NCBI GenBank assembly: GCA_003224195.1
Contig: QHYP01000266.1
Location: 1-7,481, forward strand
Origin: Acidobacteriota bacterium
GTDB taxonomy: Bacteria; Acidobacteriota; Terriglobia; Acidiferrales; UBA7541
Direction of reading: 5' to 3'
DNA length: 7,481 nt
The notes beneath the pieces are model-generated. The model was not told where the DNA came from. It worked only from the letters and a program-made list of their open reading frames with translations, and did not search any database. Position 1 is the stretch's first letter, and every line of letters begins with the position of its first letter. Shown in pieces: positions 1 to 6,615 of the stretch. Position numbers and translations under genes: made by a program.

Positions 1-9
1 CGACGTAAA

Positions 10-34
10 AGGGGACGCGCTAAAGCGCGCCCTT
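10..34 (-). terminator. Strong GC hairpin, possible terminator
   Basis: CGCGCT (16-21) pairs with AGCGCG (24-29). After a one-base bulge (A15), GGG (12-14) pairs with CCC (30-32), and the stem can extend weakly to 10/34. Read on the minus strand the stem is followed by TTTT, the layout of an intrinsic terminator, although the T run is short. On the plus strand it is followed only by TTAC. No convincing minus-strand gene ends here, so it may instead be a bidirectional terminator of a gene left of the window or a repeated hairpin element. The pairing is seen directly; the function is a guess. Confidence 0.35.
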
Positions 35-120
35 ACAGCGGCTTGTGGCGGCGAATTTTGTCGGCGAACTTCAGAGACAGGACACTAGAGGCGGCGCTGC
101 GGGACACCGAACGCCAGAAC

Positions 121-133
121 GAGGAGGTTCCTC
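121..133 (+). promoter_or_regulatory. Shine-Dalgarno-like GAGGAGG inside a small inverted repeat before ftcD
   Basis: GAGGAGG lies at 121-127, but 15 bases separate it from the ftcD ATG at 143, which is long for a bacterial ribosome binding site. The same bases form a 5-bp inverted repeat (GAGGA, loop GGT, TCCTC) ending at 133. Folding would hide the site but would not itself shorten the distance to the start. The bases are clear. Whether this is the functional site is uncertain. Confidence 0.35.
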
Positions 134-142
134 GGCCAATCT

Positions 143-1671
143 ATGAAGCGACTGATTGAATGCGTGCCGAATTTTTCGGAGGGGCGCGACGCGTCGAAAG
201 TGGACGCCCTCGTCGCCGCGATGAGCGGTGTCCCCGGCGTGTTCGTTCTGGACCGCGAAATGGACGCGGACCACAACCGCTGCGTCATCACGCTGGCGGG
301 CGAACCGGATGCGGTTGCCGAAGCCGCGCTGCTGGGAGTAGGCTCATCAACCTGACGCAGCACACGGGCGCGCATCCGAGGGTCGGGGCTACGGACGTGG
401 TGCCGTTCATTCCCGTGGAAGGCGTAACGCTGGAAGACTGCGTCGCGCTGGCGCGCCGCGTGGGCAACGAAATCTGGCAGCGCTACCGGATTCCCGTCTA
501 TTTCTATGAGGCTGCCGCCACGCGGCCAGACCGCACGAATCTGGAAAACATCCGCCGGGGACAATTCGAGGGGTTGCGCGAAGAGCTCAAGAACAATCGC
601 GACCGGCATCCCGATGTCGGCGAGCCAAAACTGCATCCGACGGCAGGCGCAACGGTGGTCGGCGCTCGCAAGTTTCTGATCGCCTACAACATCAATCTGA
701 ATACACCCGACCTGAGCATCGCGAAGAAGATCGCCAAGGCGATTCGGTTTTCGAGCGGCGGGCTGCGCTACGTGAAGGCCATGGGCGTGGAACTGAAGGC
801 GCGTAATCTGGCGCAGGTTTCGATCAACCTGACCGACTTCGAGCAGACACCGATGCACCGGGTCTATGAGATGGTGAAGAGGGAGGCGGAGCGCCACGGG
901 GTGACGACGGTCGGCAGCGAAATCGTGGGGCTGGTTCCGAAGAAGGCGCTGGAGATGACGGCCGACTTTTTCCTTCAGCTTGAGAATTTCTCGCCGGCGC
1001 AGGTGCTCGAAAACCGTCTTGCCACGGCGCTTACCGGCGCCCCGCTTGAATCGAGTTCAAAGGACGGCAGACTTGCCGGACTGGCGCGGCAGTTTCTGGA
1101 AGCGGTTGCTGAGCCGACGGCAACGCCCGGCGGCGGCAGCGCCTCAGCGTTCGCAGGGGCGCTCGCGGCGTCACTCGGGCAGATGGTCGCGGGGCTTTCG
1201 CGCAAGAAGAAGACGCAAGCGCAATATTTTGACCAGTTGTCCGAAGCGCTCGAGTGGCTCCACAAAACCGCCACGGACCTTGCGCGGGCGATTGACGGCG
1301 ATGCCGCCGCTTACGACGCCGTGCTGGCCGCGCACAAGATGCCGCAAGGCAACGCCGAGGAATCGCAGCGGCGCAATGAGGCGATTCTTGCCGCAACGCG
1401 CCTTGCCGCTGAAGTGCCGCTGCACGTTGCCGAAACGTCTGTTGCTCTTTTCGAACGCCTCGGACAACTTGCTTCCATCTCCGCCGCATCCATGCGGTCA
1501 GACCTGCAAGTGGCGCGGCTGATGGCCGCCGCCGGCGCGCGCGGCGCTCTGGAGAATGTAGAGATCAATCTCAACGGGATCACCGACGCTGCCTACGTAC
1601 AGGCAATGCGCGATAAGATTAGAGCGTTGCGGGAGCACCTGACCGATTCGCCGCGCTCGGCGAAGGCGTGA
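143..1671 (+). pseudogene. ftcD: Bifunctional glutamate formimidoyltransferase / formimidoyl-THF cyclodeaminase, frame broken near base 342
   Basis: FtcD moves the formimino group of N-formimino-L-glutamate to tetrahydrofolate and then cyclises it to 5,10-methenyl-THF with loss of ammonia, the last step of one histidine degradation route. The N-terminal transferase part begins at 143 with MKRLIECVPNFSEGRD, typical of the family, and runs to about base 340 before a TGA at 353. The family sequence resumes in another frame at 343 (LINLTQHTGAHPR). The His codon at 373-375 matches the catalytic His82 of mammalian FTCD. The C-terminal transferase subdomain includes GATVVGARKFLIAYNIN (from 646). The cyclodeaminase domain starts near 1060, has TPGGGSAS at 1123-1146, and ends at the TGA 1669-1671. 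Alignment to human FTCD from memory suggests 13 missing bases. The rest looks intact, so this is either a recent mutation or a sequence error. A 503-codon frame from 160 exists, but its first 60 residues are out-of-frame nonsense. Confidence 0.9.
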
Positions 1672-1696
1672 ACGCTCGCCGGATTGCTTTGCCACC

Positions 1697-1704
1697 AGGA
1701 GGAG
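1697..1704 (+). promoter_or_regulatory. Ribosome binding site AGGAGGAG that fixes the start at 1711
   Basis: AGGAGGAG stands eight to nine bases before ATG 1711. It settles the start against the in-frame TTG at 1684, which would place this site inside the coding region and add nine residues before the signal peptide. Confidence 0.8.
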
Positions 1705-1710
1705 TTGGAA

Positions 1711-2730
1711 ATGAACAAAACCATGACGATCTGCCGCATCGCCGTTTCAGCCCTGCTGCTCTCGACGACGATTATCCTGCCGCGGCCCGCCGCCGCGGGG
1801 CGTCTCGGCCCGGACATCATCGCGCTCTTCCCCAAGGAGGTGGGCGAATTCGGTTACGCCGATCTAAAGAAGGCGCGCCAGGAAAAATGGTTTCCGCAGT
1901 TGAAGGAACAAATGCTGCCGGAACACTTCCGGCAGTTCGAGCAATTCCTGGCATCATCGGGCACGGATCCGAATACGCAGGTCGAGGAACTGGCGTGGGG
2001 TCTGGTGGCAGACGCACCGGAGGCCAAAGAGGACGGCGCGAGCTATGTTCCGAGCGGCGAACAGATCGTAGGCGTCGCCCTGGGCAGCTTCAATCCGAAT
2101 TCCGCCGAGGCGTACTTCAAGACGCAGAAGCTGCCGACCTTCAAGTCCCACGGCTTCACGCTGTTTGCGTTCGGCACCGGCGCGGGACCGAACGATCTGT
2201 TCTTCCTGTTCATCGATTCAAACACAGCGGCCTTCGGCAACCGCAAACAGCTTGAAAAGCTCCTGGAGGTGCGTTTTGGCGAAGAGGAAGGGCTGCTGCG
2301 CAACGACAAGTTTTTCCCGCTGATCAACGAAGCCAACGGGTCGGGCGTTGTGTGGGCCGTCCTGAATCCCGCGTACACGCGTTTGGCGATTCGCCAGCTT
2401 GCCCCGGAGATCGAACAGTTCCCTGAAGCGGCAAAGCTCGTGAGGCGCATGCAAAACCTGTTGATCAACATCGAAGCGGGCAGCAGCGTGGACGGAAGGT
2501 TCCAGGCCGTGTGCGGATCGGTGGAAGACGCCAACACGCTAGCGCAACTGTTGCAGGCGGGATTTCTCTACAAACGATATCAGGCGCAGCAGAACAATCC
2601 CGACCTGGCGCAACTCATCGATGGAACACGCATCACCCCGGCGGGCGACCGCGTCGAGCTGCGCCTCTCGCTCAGCGACGAGCAGATGACGTCGCTCATC
2701 AAGCGAAACACCTTTGGATTCAAGATGTAA
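1711..2730 (+). CDS. Exported protein of unknown function, 339 residues
   Basis: I do not recognise a characterised family. The N terminus is a classical Sec signal peptide: MNKTMTICR, a hydrophobic core at about residues 10-23 (IAVSALLLSTTIIL), then PRPAAA|G with likely cleavage after Ala29. There is no lipobox cysteine and no later membrane segment, so the mature protein is probably periplasmic or secreted. The mature part begins with GPDIIALFPKEVGEFGYADL and mixes charged helices with strand-like stretches (WGLVADA, FTLFAFGTG, DLFFLFIDS). This resembles uncharacterised acidobacterial exported proteins that open with a line of the type 'phase of decision about local residues in a two-helix repeat', but that comparison is from memory and weak. 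The only cysteine after the signal peptide is near residue 268, so no disulphide is expected. The gene lies 39 bases after ftcD on the same strand and is probably cotranscribed. No catalytic motif is visible. Confidence 0.85.
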   Translation: MNKTMTICRIAVSALLLSTTIILPRPAAAGRLGPDIIALFPKEVGEFGYADLKKARQEKWFPQLKEQMLPEHFRQFEQFLASSGTDPNTQVEELAWGLVADAPEAKEDGASYVPSGEQIVGVALGSFNPNSAEAYFKTQKLPTFKSHGFTLFAFGTGAGPNDLFFLFIDSNTAAFGNRKQLEKLLEVRFGEEEGLLRNDKFFPLINEANGSGVVWAVLNPAYTRLAIRQLAPEIEQFPEAAKLVRRMQNLLINIEAGSSVDGRFQAVCGSVEDANTLAQLLQAGFLYKRYQAQQNNPDLAQLIDGTRITPAGDRVELRLSLSDEQMTSLIKRNTFGFKM

Positions 2731-2738
2731 GGCAGGCG

Positions 2739-2772
2739 CGGGCGCCCGACTCCACCGCCGGCGCGGCGCCGC
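2739..2772. terminator. Two GC-rich palindromes between convergent genes
   Basis: The 70-base gap between two facing stop codons (2730 on plus, 2801 on minus) contains two perfect 10-base palindromes, CGGGCGCCCG at 2739-2748 and GCGGCGCCGC at 2763-2772. A pyrimidine-rich run (CCTCTTCTTCC) follows on the plus strand. The position suits termination in both directions, but the palindromes have little room for a loop and no proper T run follows, so the function is only suggested. Confidence 0.3.
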
Positions 2773-2800
2773 CCTCTTCTTCCGTCTCTTCAAGATTGAC

Positions 2801-3226
2801 TTATTGTGCCGAAGCGGGCGGTCCGAGGTATTTCGTGAGGCGAGTGAGAGCCATCGAGCCCTGCGATTCGGATTGAACGCGGTCCACGCCGCCGATGAGA
2901 AACTGGCTTTCCGATCCCTCGGCCAGGGCTTCGACAAAGCCGGCCACCTTTTCAAGTCCAATAGCGGGCGCTGCCGAGCCAGTGTGGACGACCTCGACTT
3001 CGATGCGGTCTGCAAAGCGGGAGATAGAAACGGTGAGCGGCATGATTCCTTCCGACAGCGTGAACGCTTCGCGGAGCACGCCGGCTGCGGCGGATTGCAG
3101 GCTGGAAAGACCCGGCTCAGCCAGACCCGCGGCGCAGGCCACGCAGCCAACCGCGCCGGTGACTGCGGCAATCAGCCGTCCGTCCACATCCAGCCGGATT
3201 TCCACGCGGCTTGGCTCAACGGTCAC
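2801..3226 (-). CDS. Putative anti-sigma-like (degraded GHKL ATPase fold) protein, 141 residues
   Basis: The frame ends in TAA at 2803-2801. I chose the GTG at 3226-3224 because it overlaps the stop of the upstream cysteine-rich gene by 11 bases (GTGACCGTTGA), an arrangement for coupled translation; longer starts would run through that gene. The protein begins MTVEPSRVEIRLDVD. It has a helical stretch (SSLQSAAAGVLREAF, about residues 41-55), a strand pair (LTVSISRFADRIEVEVVH) and a C-terminal VDRVQSESQGSMALTRLTKYL-type segment. That order recalls the small serine-kinase/anti-sigma-factor histidine-kinase-like ATPases. The N-box asparagine and the glycine-rich ATP lid are not evident, so ATP binding is doubtful. 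The family assignment is inference; coding status rests on the overlap, a credible protein pattern and the absence of a better gene on either strand. Confidence 0.6.
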   Translation of the reverse strand: MTVEPSRVEIRLDVDGRLIAAVTGAVGCVACAAGLAEPGLSSLQSAAAGVLREAFTLSEGIMPLTVSISRFADRIEVEVVHTGSAAPAIGLEKVAGFVEALAEGSESQFLIGGVDRVQSESQGSMALTRLTKYLGPPASAQ

Positions 3227-3395
3227 GGGTGTCCACAACGCGGACGTCGCAGGCCTCGCGGCATTCCGGACAATAATACTGGCCGTCGATGCACAGGCGG
3301 ATGCCGTGTTGGCCCTTGCAAATGCTGCAATACTTCTCGCACTCGCAACGCTCCTCGCTTTTATCACAGACAGAACAGACGACGGGCCCGGCCAT
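3216..3395 (-). CDS. Small cysteine-rich, probably zinc-binding protein, 59 residues
   Basis: The protein has ten cysteines in 59 residues: CxxC at 7/10, CxC at 17/19, CxxC at 23/26, a single Cys35, CxxC at 42/45 and Cys49. This is the pattern of a compact zinc-ribbon or rubredoxin-like metal-binding protein, probably with two metal sites and cytoplasmic, since there is no signal peptide or hydrophobic segment. The start at 3395 is fixed by GGAGG five bases upstream; the in-frame ATG at 3458 would bury that site and add 21 unlike residues. Its stop overlaps the start of the next minus-strand gene by 11 bases, so the two are almost certainly one operon. The exact role is unknown; possibilities include a protein-protein adaptor or metal sensor. 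I have the impression of similar short proteins in acidobacterial genomes but cannot confirm it here. Confidence 0.8.
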   Translation of the reverse strand: MAGPVVCSVCDKSEERCECEKYCSICKGQHGIRLCIDGQYYCPECREACDVRVVDTRDR

Positions 3396-3400
3396 AACAT

Positions 3401-3405
3401 CCTCC
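3401..3405 (-). promoter_or_regulatory. Ribosome binding site GGAGG for the cysteine-rich gene
   Basis: On the minus strand the sequence reads ACGGAGG, five bases, then ATG at 3395. This decides between the 59- and 80-residue versions in favour of the shorter one. It also argues against the plus-strand open frames that cross this region. Confidence 0.75.
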
Positions 3406-3541
3406 GTCAAAACTGTACCTGACGGGCGCACGGGGCCACAAGACGTGCGTCGGCGCATGCGGCGTGTCGTCCAACCCTTCGGTTCGGCCAGATGACGGGG
3501 CCAATTGCGCGTGGCAACTTTTTAACCACGGCTGGGCTTCC

Positions 3542-3570
3542 TTGACGCGTTTTGGGGCGCGTGTTAGTTT
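3542..3570 (+). promoter_or_regulatory. Candidate sigma70-type promoter of the gcv operon
   Basis: TTGACG at 3542-3547 matches five of six bases of the -35 consensus. After a 17-base spacer, TAGTTT at 3565-3570 is a weak -10 (T, A and final T agree). Transcription would start near 3577, leaving a leader of about 27 bases before gcvT. The leader shows no clear Shine-Dalgarno sequence and is too short for a riboswitch. The rest of the 208-base divergent gap holds the leader of the minus-strand pair, for which I could not pick a promoter with confidence. Confidence 0.45.
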
Positions 3571-3603
3571 CACTTTTTGCGCGAACATACCCGGGCATAA
3601 CTG

Positions 3604-4791
3604 ATGAACTCTGTGATTTCCTCCGCTTCGACCGAGCTTCGCAAAACACGGCTGAACGCCACGCACCGCCGGATGGGCGCCAAGATGGTGAATTTCGGCG
3701 GATGGGACATGCCCGTAGAATATCCGGCAACCGGCGGACTCCTCGCGGAACACCGCGCCGTGCGCTCGGGCGTGGGGCTCTTCGACGTGAGCCACATGGG
3801 AGACATCCGAGTGCGCTCCGGGCGAACGGCGGGCGGCGCGCGGGCGGCGGTACAGCACATCAGCATGAATGATGCGTCGCAGCTTTCAGTGGGCCAGGCG
3901 CAATACTCCGCGATGCTCTATCCCGAAGGCACATTTGTGGACGACATGATCGTGCACCGGCTGGGCGAGGACGATTTCCTGATCGTGATCAATGCGGGCA
4001 CGCGTGAGAAGGACGTGAACTGGGTCAAGCAAAACACGGCGAGGTTCGATTGCATCGTCGAAGACGTCGGAGACGCTTACACGCAATTGGCGATTCAGGG
4101 GCCGCGGGCCGCTGAGCTTTTGCAAAAACTGACCGACGTGGATCTGGCGGCCATCAAGAATTACTGGTTCACACACGGCGCCGTGTGCGGTCTAAAAAAT
4201 GTGCTGATCGCGCGCACCGGGTACACGGGCGAGGACGGATTTGAGATTTATATCCCGTCGGACACCGCGACGAGCGAGGCCGCGTGGAAGCGCGTTCGGG
4301 ATGCGGGGAAGGAGTTTGGCATATTGCCCTGCGGCCTCGGCGCGCGGAATACGCTGCGGCTCGAAGCAAAGTTGGCACTGTACGGCCACGAAATCAGCGA
4401 AACGATCAACGTTTGGGAAGCCGGGCTGGACCGTTTCTGTAAAATGGAAAAGGGGGATTTCGTCGGGCGCGCCGCGCTCGAGCGCGCGAAAGCCGCCGGC
4501 TTGAGACGCACTCTCGTCGGGCTCGAAATGATCGAGCGCGGCATCGCACGGGACGGCTACCTTGTGTTCGACGAAGCCGGCGCCGAGATCGGCTACGTCA
4601 CGAGCGGCTCGCCTTCGCCGACGCTCGGCAAGAACATTGCGCTGGCTTACGTTTCACCGGCAGAGTCGGCGGTCGGGCGCATTGTGCTTGTGGAAGTACG
4701 CACGCAAAGATTGAAAGCGCGAGTGGTTCCCACGCCATTCTACAAACGGGCGAAAAAAGCCGCCGTGCCGCAGGCGGCGCAACGCGCCTGA
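3604..4791 (+). CDS. gcvT: Glycine cleavage system T protein (aminomethyltransferase), 395 residues
   Basis: GcvT takes the aminomethyl group from the lipoyl arm of GcvH, releases ammonia and makes 5,10-methylene-THF. Recognisable family blocks in order: GAKMVNFGGWDMPVEY (25-40), GLFDVSHMG (58-66), GQAQYSAMLYPEG (97-109), the acidic pair Asp113-Asp114 (VDDMIVH), where the family's folate-contacting aspartate lies, TGYTGEDGFEIY (205-216), GLGARNTLRLEA (244-255), SPTLGKNIALAYV (338-350) and the C-terminal PFYKRAKK. Usual family length is about 360-400, so it is complete. GARN replaces the more common GARD. Residues 71-82 (RSGRTAGGARAA) are about four residues longer than expected and unusually Gly/Ala/Arg-rich. 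A TAA at 3598-3600, just upstream in frame, limits the start to ATG 3604. It is the first gene of gcvT-H-PA-PB. Confidence 0.95.
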   Translation: MNSVISSASTELRKTRLNATHRRMGAKMVNFGGWDMPVEYPATGGLLAEHRAVRSGVGLFDVSHMGDIRVRSGRTAGGARAAVQHISMNDASQLSVGQAQYSAMLYPEGTFVDDMIVHRLGEDDFLIVINAGTREKDVNWVKQNTARFDCIVEDVGDAYTQLAIQGPRAAELLQKLTDVDLAAIKNYWFTHGAVCGLKNVLIARTGYTGEDGFEIYIPSDTATSEAAWKRVRDAGKEFGILPCGLGARNTLRLEAKLALYGHEISETINVWEAGLDRFCKMEKGDFVGRAALERAKAAGLRRTLVGLEMIERGIARDGYLVFDEAGAEIGYVTSGSPSPTLGKNIALAYVSPAESAVGRIVLVEVRTQRLKARVVPTPFYKRAKKAAVPQAAQRA

Positions 4792-4798
4792 AGCGTTC

Positions 4799-4807
4799 GA
4801 GGAGGAG
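4799..4807 (+). promoter_or_regulatory. Ribosome binding site GAGGAGGAG deciding the GTG start of gcvH
   Basis: This strong purine-rich site ends two bases before GTG 4810, with the core GGAGG about five bases away. It supports GTG as the start of gcvH, matching the conserved N terminus PYPEKYRYTKDHEW. Confidence 0.75.
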
Positions 4808-4809
4808 CT

Positions 4810-5211
4810 GTGCCTTACCCGGAAAAATATCGCTACACCAAAGACCATGAATGGATCCGCGCCGATGGCGGCGTGGCGACGATCGGCATCACGGATTACG
4901 CGCAGCATGAACTTGGCGACGTGGTCTTTGTGGAGCTACCAAAGCCAGGAGCAAAAATCGAAGCCGGCAAATCGTTTGGCACCGTCGAGTCGGTGAAGGC
5001 GGTCAGCGAGATTTACGCGCCGGCCTCGGGCGAAGTGGTGGAAGCCAATGTCGCGCTCAACGACGCCCCGGAAAAAATCAATTCGGACCCGCACGGCGCT
5101 GCCTGGCTGATCAAAATTCGTCTCGCCAATCCCGCCGAACTCAGCGCGTTGATGGATGCCGCCGCGTACGAGGCTTTCATCGCGGACAAGGGCAAGGAAG
5201 CATCCGCCTGA
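4810..5211 (+). CDS. gcvH: Glycine cleavage system H protein (lipoyl carrier), 133 residues
   Basis: GcvH is the lipoyl-bearing shuttle that carries the aminomethyl group from the P-protein to the T-protein and is then reoxidised by the L-protein. The sequence begins with a GTG-coded methionine and PYPEKYRYTKDHEWI. It has GITDYAQHELGDVVFVELP (26-44) and the lipoylation motif GTVESVKAVSEIYAP, in which Lys63 is the expected attachment site (Lys64 in E. coli numbering). DAPEKINSDPHGAAWL follows, and the chain ends in a helix (YEAFIADKGKEASA). The length is normal for the family. It starts 18 bases after gcvT, and its TGA shares one base with the gcvPA start (TGATG), which indicates coupled translation. 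Confidence 0.97.
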   Translation: MPYPEKYRYTKDHEWIRADGGVATIGITDYAQHELGDVVFVELPKPGAKIEAGKSFGTVESVKAVSEIYAPASGEVVEANVALNDAPEKINSDPHGAAWLIKIRLANPAELSALMDAAAYEAFIADKGKEASA

Positions 5212-6560
5212 TGCGCTACCTCCCGAAGAGCCCAGCCGAGCGGGAGCAGATGCTTGCCGCGATCGGCGCAAAGTCCATCGACGAGCTTTTTTCGGAAATT
5301 CCCGAGCGTTTCCGGCTGCGCCAAGCGCTTTCACTCCCCGGACCGCTTTCGGAAACCGAAATCATCGCCTATTTCAAGGATCGCGCCGCGGAGAATTCAG
5401 TTGGCTACACGAGCTTTGTCGGCGGCGGCGTTTACAACCACCTGCGCTCCGTCGTGACGGACGCGATTTTGCAGCGTGGCGAATTCCTGACGTCTTACAC
5501 GCCGTATCAGGCGGAGATCGCGCAGGGCACGCTCCAGGCTATTTTTGAATTCCAGACGTTGATGTGCCAGCTCACCGGCCAGGAGATCGCCAACGCTTCG
5601 ATGTATGACGGTTCGACGGCTACCACCGAGGCGGTGCTCATGGCCGAGCGGCTTACGGGGCGGCACCGCGTTCTCGTGGCGCGCTCCGTGCATCCGGAAT
5701 ATCGCCAGGTGCTTCGCACATACGCGAAAAACTCCGGCTTACAAGTTGAGGAAATACCCTATGTGGCGGCCGTCGGCACGATAGATACCGCCGCATTGAA
5801 GGCGGCGATCAAAGATGACGTCGCCGCGGTCGTCGTGCAGTCTCCAAACTATTTCGGCGCGATCGAGCCTGTCGCTGCACTCGCCGGTGAAGTTCAAGCC
5901 AGCGGCGCGCTTCTGGTCGTGGCGGTCGCGGAAGCCGTGTCGCTCGGTTTGATTCGCCCCCCGGCGGAGGCGGATATTGTCGCCATGGAGGCGCAGAGCC
6001 TTGGCCTTCCGCCGAGTTATGGCGGACCGTTTGCCGGTGTCATCGCTTCCCGTGAGAAATTTGTGCGCCAAATGCCGGGCCGCCTCGCGGGTCAAACCAC
6101 GGACGGCGACGGGCGCCGCGGATTTGTCCTGACGCTGGCGACGCGGGAACAGCACATTCGGCGCGAAAAAGCTACATCGAACATTTGCACCAATCAGGCT
6201 CTCTGCGCCCTCGCCGCGACGGTGCACATGTGCCTCCTGGGAAAAGAGGGCCTGCGCGAGATAGCGCACCAGAATTTTTCCAAAGCACAGTTTGCGCTCG
6301 CCGAGCTCGAAAAGATTCCCGGCGTAAAGCGCGCGTTCTCCGCACCGTTTTTCAATGAGTTTACGATTGAACTGCCGCGGTCCGTGCGCATCGTCAATGC
6401 ACACCTGGTTCGCGAAAAAATCATCGGACCGCTTGCCATTGGCGCGGATTATCCGGAATTGACCAAGCGCGGGCTCGTGTGCGTTACGGAAACGGCGCCA
6501 CGAACGGAAATCGAGCGGTTTGTGGCGGCGTTACGCCGCGCCCTGGAACAGCCGGCGTGA
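5211..6560 (+). CDS. gcvPA: Glycine dehydrogenase (decarboxylating) subunit 1, P-protein alpha, 449 residues
   Basis: In bacteria with a split P-protein, GcvPA pairs with the PLP-bearing GcvPB as an alpha2beta2 glycine decarboxylase; GcvPA itself carries no PLP lysine. Family blocks are present in order: FVGGGVYNH (69-77), TSYTPYQAEIAQGTLQA (94-110), ANASMYDGSTA (127-137), SVHPEYRQVLRTY (159-171), VVVQSPNYFGAIEP (207-220), EAQSLGLPPSYGGPF (260-274), RQMPGRLAGQT (286-296), GRRGFVLTLATREQHIRR (301-318) and SNICTNQAL (323-331). The length is typical (about 440-450). The start is the ATG in TGATG at the end of gcvH; only a weak GGAA precedes it, which suits translational coupling. I see no damage. 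Confidence 0.96.
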   Translation: MRYLPKSPAEREQMLAAIGAKSIDELFSEIPERFRLRQALSLPGPLSETEIIAYFKDRAAENSVGYTSFVGGGVYNHLRSVVTDAILQRGEFLTSYTPYQAEIAQGTLQAIFEFQTLMCQLTGQEIANASMYDGSTATTEAVLMAERLTGRHRVLVARSVHPEYRQVLRTYAKNSGLQVEEIPYVAAVGTIDTAALKAAIKDDVAAVVVQSPNYFGAIEPVAALAGEVQASGALLVVAVAEAVSLGLIRPPAEADIVAMEAQSLGLPPSYGGPFAGVIASREKFVRQMPGRLAGQTTDGDGRRGFVLTLATREQHIRREKATSNICTNQALCALAATVHMCLLGKEGLREIAHQNFSKAQFALAELEKIPGVKRAFSAPFFNEFTIELPRSVRIVNAHLVREKIIGPLAIGADYPELTKRGLVCVTETAPRTEIERFVAALRRALEQPA

Positions 6561-6615
6561 AAGCATTACGTGCATGGGCGCAGCGTTATGCCTCTCTGCA
6601 ACCGAATCATTCACC

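Noticed and set aside
1..159. Plus-strand frame open from base 1 to a TGA at 157-159, possibly the tail of an upstream gene
   Set aside because: The product is arginine-rich, unlike any protein I recognise, contains the strong hairpin at 10-34 and would overlap the ftcD start by 17 bases; probably chance.
160..342. Upstream extension of the longer ftcD frame beginning at ATG 160
   Set aside because: Residues before base 343 in this frame (MRAEFFGGARRVESG...) are out-of-frame translation of the real N terminus, which is encoded from 143.
85..897. 270-codon open frame on the minus strand opposite ftcD
   Set aside because: It mirrors the ftcD coding region, where the plus strand matches a known enzyme; long antisense frames are expected at this GC content and the product has no recognisable pattern.
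2714..3422. Two plus-strand open frames (227 and 175 codons) and a 210-codon minus frame over the same region
   Set aside because: They overlap the minus-strand pair, which has a Shine-Dalgarno site, coupled stop/start and an ordered cysteine pattern. The alternatives have no ribosome binding site and arginine-rich, patternless products.
3216..3458. 80-residue version of the cysteine-rich protein starting at 3458
   Set aside because: The extra 21 residues contain the ribosome binding site of the 59-residue version and show no conserved character.
3464..3490. Minus-strand CCGAAGG resembling the conserved core of a glycine riboswitch
   Set aside because: It lies on the strand opposite gcv and lacks the GGAGAG and CTCTCAGG parts of the aptamer; a short chance match.
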